Of a DNA stretch of 32,631 nucleotides, positions 1 through 8,042 are shown one piece after another. Made by a program: the position numbers and the translations under genes. Every line of letters begins with the position of its first letter. Position 1 is the first letter of the stretch. The notes under the pieces were generated by a model. The model did no database searches and was not told where the DNA came from. It was given only the letters and a program-made list of their open reading frames with translations. The stretch lies in the NCBI GenBank assembly GCA_029265255.1, contig JAJUJQ010000015.1, positions 1 through 32,631 on the forward strand, written 5' to 3'. This stretch comes from Spirochaetota bacterium (GTDB taxonomy: Bacteria; Spirochaetota; Spirochaetia; Treponematales; Rectinemataceae).

Positions 1-578
1 ATACGTGTCGATGACGGTGTGCATATAGACTCGCCCCACACCCTTGAGGGTACCGACGAAAAAGGTATCCTGGGACAGTAATTGACCGGGACCGGAACTC
101 TCCACATGCCGCTCTTTGAAACTCGGATTGAGCTTCTCAATGTAGGCTACCTGCTCGGCGGTGAGCGCAATGCCACTTTCCGTCGATTTTCGCTCCAAAG
201 CCAGCCATCGATCATAACGGGTACCAAGACCATGCTCGATGAAGATTTTCTGAATGGTCACGTTGGATACGTAGGGCTCTTCCAGAGATAAAAGCTTCTC
301 GAGCTTATTACATCCGTAGGAGGGGTGTTCCAGTGCCAACGCGATGATGCGCGCTTCCACTTCTGGCTTGACCGCCTGGGGGTGATTCTTGTGAATGGGG
401 GGGGCAAATCCTTGAGGCCCTCAAGTCCATGGGTCTGAAATCGCCGCTTCCATTCGTAGAAGGAGGTGCGGTCCATGCCTCGCCTCCGGCACGCCTCCGT
501 TACGTTGCCGAGTCGTTCAGCAAGCTCCAACACGCTTAACCGCTGGTTCGCAACTTTTTCCGATGCTTCCAGTTCCAT
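1..578 (-). pseudogene. IS481-like transposase, partial, frameshifted
   Basis: The start is ATG at 578 (MELEASEKV). An N-terminal helix-turn-helix is visible (LAERLGNVTEACRRRGMDR, then FYEWKRRFQTHGLEGLKDL). The reading frame is lost at a run of eight C on the coding strand (G run at 397-404). After it the family sequence resumes in another frame (HKNHPQAVKPEVEARI, then GLGTRYDRWLALERKS) and reaches the first catalytic Asp region, QDTFFVGTLKGVGRVYMH, at the window edge. Six or nine C would restore one frame. Either this copy is dead, or the homopolymer was miscounted, or ribosomes slip there. The catalytic core lies outside the window. Confidence 0.75.
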
Positions 579-624
579 ACTCCTATTCCATACTATATAG
601 TAAGTATAGAAGATTAGGAATACA
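1..624 (-). mobile_element. IS481-like insertion sequence, partial (5' part)
   Basis: This is the start of an insertion sequence that reads leftward and runs off the window. Its outer end is placed at 624 because the reverse complement from there (TGTATTCCTAATCTTC...) also appears at 32492, where the second copy begins. Beyond those points the two flanks differ. The end starts with TG, as in many DDE-type elements. Over the 140 bases that can be compared, the two copies differ at 7 positions by eye, all in the first 100 bases, so they are separate diverged copies. The element lies inside a flippase gene. The family is inferred from the transposase it encodes. Confidence 0.85.
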
Positions 625-1323
625 GACTCTTCCCGTAACCCTGCTGTCCGGCACCAGCACCCGCGCCAGCACAGCAAGGTTCACCAGCTGCGACACCAGG
701 TTGGAAAACAGCCGCGCCCCGAGCGCTCTGTGTCCCGCAAAGCCCAGCCCAATCGACACCAGGTTGACGGCCAGCACCGGCAGCACCTTGTTGTACGAGA
801 GCACCGTAAACTGCCGCCTGCGCGTCAGCCAATAGTTCGCCGCCTGGATGATCCCCGTCAGCAGCAGGGTCACGGGCACATAGTACCAGTATCTCGCCAG
901 CCCCAGCGCGCCAAACCGCGCATAGATCTTCCGGCCCCACAGCGCGAACACCACCAGGGCAGCAAGCGACACCAGCGCGGCGAACAGCCACGAAAGCTTG
1001 AGCAGCGCAAAGCCTTCATCATCATCTTTGGGCAGTACGATCGCGAGCTCATACCGCAGGCAGACGATGACGCCGACGATGCCGGTGATGGAAGTAAAGA
1101 CGGCGAGCTCGCCGAACACCTCCGGGCTGAAGAGCCTGGTCTGGATGGGCGAAAAGAGAAAGCTCAGCGCCTGCGCGAGAGTGGTGCCGCCCACAAGGGA
1201 AAGGACTGATTTTTTGTCGCTTGAAAGCGAGGAAATACGGGCTTTGATGGTGTTCAACAACAGAGAACATCCTTGATTGGGTCGAGCAAGCGTGTTTTCT
1301 TTTTCAGCGCTACCAACCGCCAT
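625..1323 (-). pseudogene. polysaccharide flippase (Wzx/MATE-like), cut by IS
   Basis: This is the N-terminal part of an oligosaccharide or lipopolysaccharide flippase, a membrane protein that moves lipid-linked sugar units across the inner membrane. After about 35 leading residues the typical start appears (VLSLVGGTTLAQALSFLFSP, then TRLFSPEVFGELAVF), followed by hydrophobic segments around residues 75-95, 105-125, 145-165 and 180-200 and the loop RYELAIVLPKDD. Only about 233 native residues remain of the usual 400-480. At 624/625 the frame enters the insertion sequence and reaches a stop at 583-585 after 13 foreign residues. The missing 3' half should lie beyond the left edge. ATG at 1323 lacks a good ribosome site, so the start is uncertain. 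Confidence 0.75.
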
Positions 1324-1509
1324 TTCTGCCGGTCAAGATGTCTTATTGCGCAGGCGCATTTCTATCCCTTGTGGTCGTTGGGGCGAGATTCCAATTCCCC
1401 CTCGCCAGGCTATCGCGGCCGAAACGCGCTGACAGCATTTGCGCCGGGGGTTGAATGAGCAAAAGGCCAACCACGATGCTCGGCACAAGGTGTAGCGCCA
1501 ATTATTGCT

Positions 1510-1528
1510 ATGTTCAAAAATTGAACAT
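1510..1528. promoter_or_regulatory. 19-bp perfect palindrome, operator-like
   Basis: ATGTTCAA and TTGAACAT form a perfect inverted repeat around a central AAA. It lies in the 245-base gap between the stop of the caspase-like gene and the start of the cut flippase gene, about 190 bases upstream of the latter. The surroundings are AT-rich. No T run follows, so a terminator is unlikely. It could be a binding site for a dimeric repressor. The rest of the gap (1324-1568) shows no gene I can support. Confidence 0.4.
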
Positions 1529-1568
1529 TAATTATGATAAATTATGCCGTGGCTGAATTCAAGGGCCA

Positions 1569-3656
1569 TCAGCGGTTTTTCGTCCACTTTTCTCTGATAT
1601 CTCTGATCGATTGCAGAAGCCCGCTCTCTGGCTCACCTGCCTGGCGCAGGTTTTTCTCCGCCGCGTCGAGGTCCTCGAAACAGCGCTTGATGGTAGCGTC
1701 TTTCGCCTTAGACGCGGATTCGTTTTCCACCGTGAAATAGCGATAGAGGGCACGATAGAAATAGAGTAATCCCAGATCCCGGGGCTTGCCTTTTGCGCGA
1801 GCGATGGCGCTGTCGAGGAACGAAAGCCCTGCCTCGATCGAGGCTTTGCCTGGCTCGCCGAGCCAGTTGCCGAGAATATTTTCAAGCGTGGTGGCATCTT
1901 CGGCTACCGGGAAGCGTCGCAGCAGGTCCTCGCCAATTGCCTTCGCGCGGGTATGGTCTTGCGTGGTCACGGCGATACGGTGCCGTAGTACCAGCGCGAA
2001 CGAGTCGGCGGGGTAGAGCTGTTCCATGGCCGACAGATAGCGCTCGAGCGGTCCTTTCTTTCCGTTCTGAAAGGCAAGATCGGCGGCTTTTTGGTAGTAC
2101 TCCTGAGCCTCATCATTCGACCCGGCCTGGGAAATCAGAATATCGTACTGGCTGAGCGCATCGTCAATCATCAGCGCCGCGGACAGCGCTTCCGCGTAAA
2201 ACTGCCTGAGGGCGGCGTCGTCGGGCTCCCATTCGACTTGGTCGCGTAGAATGGCAACCGCGTCCATGCTCCGGCCCGCGTTCAGCAGCAGCTCAGCATA
2301 GTGCCGCACGCTTGTGGTATCGACCACAATATAAGATTCATTTGCCATGTCGAACCACCGAAGCCCTTCCTGGAGCACTTCTTCCTGCGGCAGCACGAAC
2401 GAACCAACGGCGTAATTGTATACATTGTAATAATAATCTCCCAACGCGAGCGCCAGAACCGGCGGTATCTCGACTCTTCGTCTTTCCAGTGCCTGCACCG
2501 CGCGCCTGGGGTCAAAATCGAAATGGGGCTCCTCCAGCCTGCCGTTGGCACGCGCCTGTTCGACATCGATATCAGGCGGTGTGTCGTAGAAGGTGAAGCC
2601 TAGATAATTGTCGGTGGACGAGCTGCCATCGAGCGCGACGCGGATTTTCTGAGCGAGGATATAAGGATCGCGATTGTCCGGGTCGGCCTCATCGAGGAGG
2701 CGCCAAGCCGAGAGCCATTTGCCATCCCAGACCAGCGCTTCGGCCTTGGCGATGCGTCTCTGGCTGGCAGGCGACGCCTCATCGAAGAAGGCTGGCAGCC
2801 AGTCGAGGTCCACATCATCGGCCCCGGGCTGCGCCATTCCCGCTCCCGACTGCATAGAGGCCGGCACGCCAGCCAGCGCCGCACCTTCCCCTGCCAGCTT
2901 CAAGAAGCCGAAGAATTGACTATAGATCGCGGGAATTTGCGCACCGCCTGTCTTCGCCTGGACACCCTCGCCAGTTCTGCGCAGCACCTCCGTGATGTCC
3001 AGCCCGGGTGTCGGCAGATGCCTGAGCAGTTCTTCGGTAAAAAGCCCGTTGCGGCCCGTGCCATCCTGCGCGACTTTCCCCGCGCTGGTGGAATACACCA
3101 CGATGCTGGCAGGTGGGAGCTGGCCGACGACCGCCAGCCCCCGGCTCGAGGAGGACCGTGCCCACGAGAAAGGATTGTCCCTGCAGGCATCCAACACGAT
3201 GATGTTCAGCTTGTTGCGCGCCTCGGAAAGGCTGTCGAGCACAAACTGCAGCGGTACAGCCCTGTTCCGCAGCATCGATTCAGAATTGAGCCGCGCGTCG
3301 AGGGGGATGAGGTAGTTTTCGCCATTTGACTGAATGCCATGCCCCGCGTAATAGAAGAAGCCAACCGAGTCTGGTACGACCTTAAGGCGGTCGCGGAAAC
3401 GGAGAATCGCGTCCTCCATGGTATAGAGGTCAGCGTCGGTCAGGATCTCGGCCTGAAAGCCGAGCGACGTGAGCGTAGCGCCAATGTCCATGGCGTCGTT
3501 CGCGGGGTTTCTGAGCGCGGCGCTGCCTTCGTACTTGCTGTTGCCGATCACAAGGGCGATGCGGCCGCCAGCGATATTTTGCTGGGCCGCCAGGGGCGCG
3601 AGCGCTCCGAGGCAGAGGATAACCGCGGCGATCGCCCCGGCACATAATCGACGCAT
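1569..3656 (-). CDS. secreted caspase-like (peptidase C14) protein with TPR-like tail
   Basis: This protein of 695 residues has a signal peptide at about 1-24 (LAPLAAQQ). A caspase-like domain follows at about 30-255. It starts with GGRIALVIGNSKYEG, has the catalytic His in FYYAGHG (His106) and the catalytic Cys in VLDACRDNPF (Cys158), and ends near YSQFFGFLKLAG. After a Gly/Ala/Pro-rich linker (255-285), a helical repeat-like tail fills about 290-695. Known relatives cleave after basic residues or act as signalling proteases, but the substrate here is unknown. The signal peptide points to the periplasm or outside. The tail is clearly related to the secreted protein at 28075-29466. ATG at 3656 follows GAGG by 8 bases. 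The gene appears monocistronic. Confidence 0.9.
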   Translation of the reverse strand: MRRLCAGAIAAVILCLGALAPLAAQQNIAGGRIALVIGNSKYEGSAALRNPANDAMDIGATLTSLGFQAEILTDADLYTMEDAILRFRDRLKVVPDSVGFFYYAGHGIQSNGENYLIPLDARLNSESMLRNRAVPLQFVLDSLSEARNKLNIIVLDACRDNPFSWARSSSSRGLAVVGQLPPASIVVYSTSAGKVAQDGTGRNGLFTEELLRHLPTPGLDITEVLRRTGEGVQAKTGGAQIPAIYSQFFGFLKLAGEGAALAGVPASMQSGAGMAQPGADDVDLDWLPAFFDEASPASQRRIAKAEALVWDGKWLSAWRLLDEADPDNRDPYILAQKIRVALDGSSSTDNYLGFTFYDTPPDIDVEQARANGRLEEPHFDFDPRRAVQALERRRVEIPPVLALALGDYYYNVYNYAVGSFVLPQEEVLQEGLRWFDMANESYIVVDTTSVRHYAELLLNAGRSMDAVAILRDQVEWEPDDAALRQFYAEALSAALMIDDALSQYDILISQAGSNDEAQEYYQKAADLAFQNGKKGPLERYLSAMEQLYPADSFALVLRHRIAVTTQDHTRAKAIGEDLLRRFPVAEDATTLENILGNWLGEPGKASIEAGLSFLDSAIARAKGKPRDLGLLYFYRALYRYFTVENESASKAKDATIKRCFEDLDAAEKNLRQAGEPESGLLQSIRDIREKWTKNR

Positions 3657-3674
3657 ACAATAACCTCTTACATA

Positions 3675-3702
3675 AGTATATGCTGAATAATAGAAAGTAC
3701 AA
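3675..3702 (-). promoter_or_regulatory. promoter of the caspase-like gene
   Basis: On the minus strand TTGTAC (3697-3702) and TATACT (3675-3680) are 16 bases apart. Transcription would start near 3668, at the edge of the AAGAGG ribosome site (3664-3669), giving a very short leader. Confidence 0.5.
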
Positions 3703-3782
3703 GTATTTGGTCCACCTGGGAGCTGGCCCGCGGGAATGGAAAAGCCTTGTCTATGCGCTGGGTGGATGAGTCGATGAATCCT

Positions 3783-3800
3783 GGGGCGGTTGCACGCCCC
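3783..3800 (-). terminator. GC hairpin after the lipoprotein gene
   Basis: GGGGCG and CGCCCC pair perfectly around a 6-base loop, about 40 bases past the lipoprotein stop. No T run follows on the minus strand, so it is at best a weak or Rho-assisted terminator or an RNA-stabilising stem. Confidence 0.3.
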
Positions 3801-3841
3801 TTGAGGTCGATGGTGATATAGAAAGGCGGGGCAGAGCGCGT

Positions 3842-4600
3842 TCAGATCTTCATTTTTTCTACGCCTTCCTCGATCGGGTCGATGAGGTCGTCAGTTACGT
3901 CGGCACCCGCGAAGGTAGCCGCGCCTTGCTGATAGGTGCACTCGCGGTTGCCTTTCTCATCTTCCTTGATGTGGAACGCCATGGCATCGAAGACAAACGT
4001 GCCGGTATCCTTGCCGGACACCGCGACGGTGCCGCTGATGGTCATGTCGGTTTCAGCGCTTTTCTGAACCGAGGTGGCCTGGCCGCCCAGCGTCCCTGGT
4101 ATGTCGAGTTCCCAGACATAGGTCGCCGCAAAATGCTGGGTGATTGTGCCGCTGAAGGTGTAGCCGCCGCTGGCATAGTGGTCATACGTGGAGGTCACGT
4201 CGCAGGTGATGGACATAGTGATCTTCCAGAGTCCCGGCCCGTTGGGGTCGTCCTTGGCGGGAGGCTCTGTGTAGGTTCCGATGGCACTCCAAGCGCCATT
4301 TTCCCATTTCTGAACCGCGGTATATGTTGTTGCCGGCTCGCTCACGCCGTATGTAAGGCCGGTCGCGATGGTTCCGGTTTCGCGGGTAGCGAGCGTTCTG
4401 ACAGCTGCGGAAAGCAAACCCTTGGGCGAAGCGCTTTCGTTTGCCGCTGTCTTCTGGGCTCCGAGCGCTTTCCCTCCCACTTTGACAAGCGCTCCTCCGA
4501 TAGCCTGATATTTGCTCATGAACAAGGACTCGAACAGCGAACATCCCGCGAGCAAAACTAGCGCTGAAATGATTGCCATGACGCCCGAAATCTTCCTCAT
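3842..4600 (-). CDS. predicted lipoprotein of unknown function
   Basis: I do not recognise this protein of about 252 residues. It begins with MRKISGVMAIIS and a lipobox, LLAGCS, with Cys near residue 20, so it should be lipid-anchored in the envelope. The mature part starts SLFESLFMSKYQAIGG and has no clear catalytic motif. The second half is rich in Thr, Ser and Gly in alternating patterns (YASGGYTFSGTITQHF, DMTISGTVAVSGKDTGTF) that suggest a beta-strand fold. ATG at 4600 is preferred over an upstream TTG because GGGGAGG stands 5 bases before it. It has its own promoter with a palindrome at the predicted transcription start. Confidence 0.75.
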   Translation of the reverse strand: MRKISGVMAIISALVLLAGCSLFESLFMSKYQAIGGALVKVGGKALGAQKTAANESASPKGLLSAAVRTLATRETGTIATGLTYGVSEPATTYTAVQKWENGAWSAIGTYTEPPAKDDPNGPGLWKITMSITCDVTSTYDHYASGGYTFSGTITQHFAATYVWELDIPGTLGGQATSVQKSAETDMTISGTVAVSGKDTGTFVFDAMAFHIKEDEKGNRECTYQQGAATFAGADVTDDLIDPIEEGVEKMKI

Positions 4601-4627
4601 CAATGCCTCCCCACACTGGTGAAATGG

Positions 4628-4669
4628 ATTCTTTCAAAGAATTATCATGGAGCCGGCTGAGGAATGCAA
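4628..4669 (-). promoter_or_regulatory. promoter plus palindromic operator of the lipoprotein gene
   Basis: On the minus strand TTGCAT (4664-4669) and GATAAT (4641-4646) are 17 bases apart. A perfect 15-base palindrome, ATTCTTT-C-AAAGAAT (4628-4642), begins inside the -10 box and covers the expected start of transcription. This is where a repressor would block RNA polymerase. The rest of 4601-4786 holds no gene I can support. Confidence 0.5.
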
Positions 4670-4786
4670 GGCGTGATGAAGACATGATCGCAGGATCGGT
4701 GCGAGAGGAAGGGGAGGAGGGTCTGGGAAAGGAAGGAGGTAGGGGATCTGCTGGCCACCTGCTTCCCGCATCGTCCCGCAATCATG

Positions 4787-5515
4787 TCAAGGTTCCATTA
4801 TGGTTACGGCTTCAATCACGTGGTGCACCATGCTGATGTAATCGAACACCGGCAGCCCTGTCGCCTTGCGAATGTCAGGCGCGAAGGGCGGCAGGTCGGT
4901 ACACTCAAGCACGAATGCCCTGATGGCTGGTTCCTGGCGCAGCGCTTCGACCGCGACACCCACTACTTCCCCGCGCACAGCTGGCAGGTCCATATCTTCA
5001 TCGGGCGCCTCGAAAATTTTGCGCCACTGCGCGCAGCCTTCCAGCCCCCGGATCACGAGGTTGTCCGTCCGCTCGATGCCAGCCGCCGCGAGATGCGCGG
5101 GTTTGAGCGCCGAGCCGTTCGCCGTGATAATGCACACCTTGGCGTTCTGCCCCACGATGTGCTGCACAAACGGCACTTGCAGCAGGCTTGAGGTAAAGAC
5201 CGGAACCGGCAGCGCCTCCGCCAGCTCATTCTGGAATATCGCGTTGAATCCGCAGCTGGTTGTGATAGCGCGAACACTAGCGGACGCCATTTCCTTACCA
5301 GCCGCGATCATGGCTTCAAGGGCCTTCGGGCTGGGATTTTCAAGAATCGTGTGGATATTGGCGCCCTTTACCCGGTACATCCATACCGGGAAACTGTAGG
5401 ATGCGGGGTTGGTACTGTTGCCAACGAGGCCTTCCAGCTGAGCCAGCCCCCTCGGCATTGCTCCTGGTTCCCAGCACAGAATACCAAGTGGCGGTGTGAT
5501 GGTCGTTTCATTCAT
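4787..5515 (-). CDS. Asp/Glu/hydantoin racemase-family protein
   Basis: The protein has 242 residues, the usual length for this family of cofactor-independent racemases and maleate isomerases. Two Cys-containing motifs, one per lobe, stand where the catalytic pair is expected: AITTSCGFN (Cys88) and FVLECTDLPPF (Cys205). TANGSALKP in the middle resembles the family's turn after a beta strand. It is the last gene of the amino-acid cluster, 54 bases after the saccharopine-dehydrogenase-like gene. ATG at 5515 is preceded by GGAGAG. The substrate is not readable from sequence. Its place in the cluster suggests an amino acid or a related keto or imino acid, but a non-racemase role (AroM-like or isomerase) is possible. 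Confidence 0.8.
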   Translation of the reverse strand: MNETTITPPLGILCWEPGAMPRGLAQLEGLVGNSTNPASYSFPVWMYRVKGANIHTILENPSPKALEAMIAAGKEMASASVRAITTSCGFNAIFQNELAEALPVPVFTSSLLQVPFVQHIVGQNAKVCIITANGSALKPAHLAAAGIERTDNLVIRGLEGCAQWRKIFEAPDEDMDLPAVRGEVVGVAVEALRQEPAIRAFVLECTDLPPFAPDIRKATGLPVFDYISMVHHVIEAVTIMEP

Positions 5516-5569
5516 GGTTTACTCTCCGTTGCACATGTGGTTTTCCAGTAACGCGCAGTCCGGCCTGTC

Positions 5570-6811
5570 TCAAGGCTCCAGCCTGCCGTCCCATGGCATT
5601 TCGGTACGGGTCAGGCCGATGCCGCGCTGCGCGAGTTCTTGCATGTACGGGTCAAAATCCACCATAGCGGGGCTGACGACGCCTTTGGCCGAAATTCTGC
5701 CGTCCAGAATCATCTGGGCACCGATAGACGCAGGGAAGCCGACGGTTCTCTGCATGGCGGTAAGGCCGCTCTTGAGATCGCGATAATCAATAATCTGATA
5801 GATCACCTGCACAGGCTTGCCCTGTCGGACACCCCGCACATCAGCGCGAATCAGCGCGACATCCCGCTCATTCGGGCCATAGAAAAATTCCTTGCGGCTG
5901 GAGAACAAGGCAGCGCAGAACGCGGTGGGCGCGACCGAGATATTCCCCACCTGCAGCGGCTCATCGGATAGGAAGCCGCACTTTGCCATGACACTCCAGA
6001 ACGCGGCGTGCCCTGGCCAGCGACAGATGTACCGCCCCATGCTCTTGACCTTGCCCTTGAGGCCAAAAATCCCCGCGAAGTGGCTGCTGTCGCCGTTGGG
6101 GAAGCACTCAAGCGGACCGCCCATCTCCGGAAGATCAAGGATATGCGTGTTCTGCGGCGCGAACATTTCGTCCGCCGGCACCTGCACTTCTCTTCCATCC
6201 TTGATGACGACCGCCGGGCGCAGATACGATCGCATCACTCCGATAATGGACCAGGTGAATTTGTAGTGGATGGGGTTGTTTGCCGCTGATTGTTCGGGGA
6301 AGCCTGCGCCATATGAATGAAAAGCGTGGACTTCGTCGAGTTCGTCAAGAGCCTTGCGCCCGACCACCAGGTCGATTCCCGGATCCATGCCGAACTCTTC
6401 GAGAATGGTCTTGCCTTTGGCCCGCATGGTGGCATCGATTTCTGCCAGTTCCTTTCTCTGCGCTTCGCGCTTCGCGGGATCCTGCTCGCCGGGATTGAGC
6501 AGGTACATGGTGGAAACAAGATTGACGCCGATCTTCGCGGCGATTCGCGCCACTTTCAGGGCGAACAGCCCCGGCAGAAGCTCGATGACAACATCAGCAC
6601 CCCGCATGATTTCGGCCAGGGCTTCTTCATTGGCGGCATCAAGCTGGACTCCCCGCACCCGCGGATCACCCAGCGATTTCATCGCTTCCACGATCGAAGG
6701 CTGACTGTCCGCTACTAGAATTTCGCCAATGGAGGCCGCCTTGCGCAAATCGACGAGGCAGGCCTGACCCTGCATGCCATAGCCAAGCTGTACCACACGC
6801 CATTGTTTCAT
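5570..6811 (-). CDS. saccharopine dehydrogenase-family oxidoreductase
   Basis: This enzyme of 413 residues has an N-terminal Rossmann fold (VVQLGYGMQGQACLVDL, a GxGxxG motif at about 9-14) for NAD(P). Its C-terminal catalytic domain has the family signature (AFHSYGAGFPE, then NNPIHYKFTWSIIGVMRSYL). Relatives include saccharopine reductase (LYS9) and lysine or carboxynorspermidine dehydrogenases, which make or break secondary amines between amino acids and keto acids. ATG at 6811 is chosen over one 30 bases upstream because GAGGAGG stands in front of it. Only 13 bases separate it from the preceding dehydrogenase gene, so they are surely co-transcribed. The substrate is unknown. Confidence 0.85.
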   Translation of the reverse strand: MKQWRVVQLGYGMQGQACLVDLRKAASIGEILVADSQPSIVEAMKSLGDPRVRGVQLDAANEEALAEIMRGADVVIELLPGLFALKVARIAAKIGVNLVSTMYLLNPGEQDPAKREAQRKELAEIDATMRAKGKTILEEFGMDPGIDLVVGRKALDELDEVHAFHSYGAGFPEQSAANNPIHYKFTWSIIGVMRSYLRPAVVIKDGREVQVPADEMFAPQNTHILDLPEMGGPLECFPNGDSSHFAGIFGLKGKVKSMGRYICRWPGHAAFWSVMAKCGFLSDEPLQVGNISVAPTAFCAALFSSRKEFFYGPNERDVALIRADVRGVRQGKPVQVIYQIIDYRDLKSGLTAMQRTVGFPASIGAQMILDGRISAKGVVSPAMVDFDPYMQELAQRGIGLTRTEMPWDGRLEP

Positions 6812-6824
6812 GGACACATCCTCC

Positions 6825-7958
6825 TCAGTGCGCGCTTTCATCCAATGTTTTTAGTACTGCCTCAGGCGGCTGCCATGGCCGCTCCTGCTTGCGGCCGGTC
6901 TCTTCCAGCGTCAGCACTCCATTGATACAGGTGAGTCCCCGTCTCAGATGCGGATTTGCCCGTAAGGCAGGCAATACGCCACGATCAGCAAGCTCGAGCG
7001 CGTATGGCAGGGTCGCTGCGCTCAGAAGAGACGTCGCGGTCGCAGCAAATGCCGATGGAATATTGTCGACACAGTAATGCAGTATTCCTTCTTCGCGATA
7101 GGTCGGCGCATCATGGGACGTTGCCCTGCAGGTTTCGATCGCGCCCGCCTCATCGCAGGCAATATCGACAATCATGGCATTCGGTTTCATGAGCCGAAGC
7201 ATCTCACGGGTCACCAAGTGGTCACGCCGAGCCTTGGGCCACAGAATGCAATTGAACAGTACATCAGAGCGCCGGAGACAGGCTTCCAGATTGGCAGGTG
7301 TCGAGAGCAATAGTTCGACATTCGGGGGCAAGCGCGAACGGGCGGCATCAAGCCGCTCGAATGATATGTCGAGAATAGTGACCTTGTTACCAAGGGCAGC
7401 CGCCATCTCGGCTGTACCCATGCCCGCATTACCAGCTCCGATAATGGTAAGCTCGGGCGTCCTTACGCCATTCACACGTGCGAGCATAAGCCCGCCGCCG
7501 CCATACATGCTCTGCAAATGCTGGCAGGCTATCAGAAAGCCTCCCCTCCCGGCTATTTCGCTCATGGGCCGCAGGAGGGGAAAATTGCCCGCCGCATCGG
7601 TGATATCTTCATAGGCGATGCCAATGCAGCCGGAGGCGAGCAGCGCGTCGGTCATTTCGCGATGCGCGTTGGAATGCAGATAGGTAAAGATGGCAAGATC
7701 ACGCCTGAGAAATCGATACTCAGGGGGTAGAATTTCCTTTACCTTGTAAATCAGGTCGGAATCCTTCCATATCGCCTCGGAAGGAGCCAGCCGTGCGCCA
7801 GATTGAACAAATTTTTCGTCATCAATGCCACTTCCCTTTCCTGCGCCGGGCTCCACCAGCACAGTGTGCCCGTGACGTACCAGCTCAGCGATCGCCGCAG
7901 GCGTGGCTGCGCAACGGTATTCGTTGTTCTTTATTTCTCTGGGTATTCCAATCACCAT
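6825..7958 (-). CDS. ald: alanine dehydrogenase-family protein
   Basis: The enzyme has 377 residues, close to typical alanine dehydrogenase (about 370), which converts L-alanine and NAD to pyruvate and ammonia. Visible family residues are Arg15 in IPREIKNNEYRCAATP, the Lys in DLIYKVKEI, the His in FTYLHSNAHREMTDALL, the NAD fold ELTIIGAGNAGMGTAEMA and the Asp in IVDIACDEAGAIE. Several stretches differ from standard enzymes (NCILWPKARRDHLVTREM), so a different amino acid substrate is possible. ATG at 7958 follows GGAGGAG and matches the family N terminus. An upstream in-frame ATG at 8009 has no support. It is the second gene after the operator. Confidence 0.82.
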   Translation of the reverse strand: MVIGIPREIKNNEYRCAATPAAIAELVRHGHTVLVEPGAGKGSGIDDEKFVQSGARLAPSEAIWKDSDLIYKVKEILPPEYRFLRRDLAIFTYLHSNAHREMTDALLASGCIGIAYEDITDAAGNFPLLRPMSEIAGRGGFLIACQHLQSMYGGGGLMLARVNGVRTPELTIIGAGNAGMGTAEMAAALGNKVTILDISFERLDAARSRLPPNVELLLSTPANLEACLRRSDVLFNCILWPKARRDHLVTREMLRLMKPNAMIVDIACDEAGAIETCRATSHDAPTYREEGILHYCVDNIPSAFAATATSLLSAATLPYALELADRGVLPALRANPHLRRGLTCINGVLTLEETGRKQERPWQPPEAVLKTLDESAH

Positions 7959-8042
7959 TGCCGACTCCTCCACATGCCGGACCTCCGGCACAGGGAGAGT
8001 GCGCCGCACGCACTCCTTCCACCGTGCCGGCTATCACTCGGC

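Noticed and set aside
1375..1420. tRNA-like or tmRNA-like 3' end (GGCGAG and CTCGCC pairing)
   Set aside because: The loop is 13 bases, the TTCRANY loop is missing and no acceptor or anticodon arms can be built.
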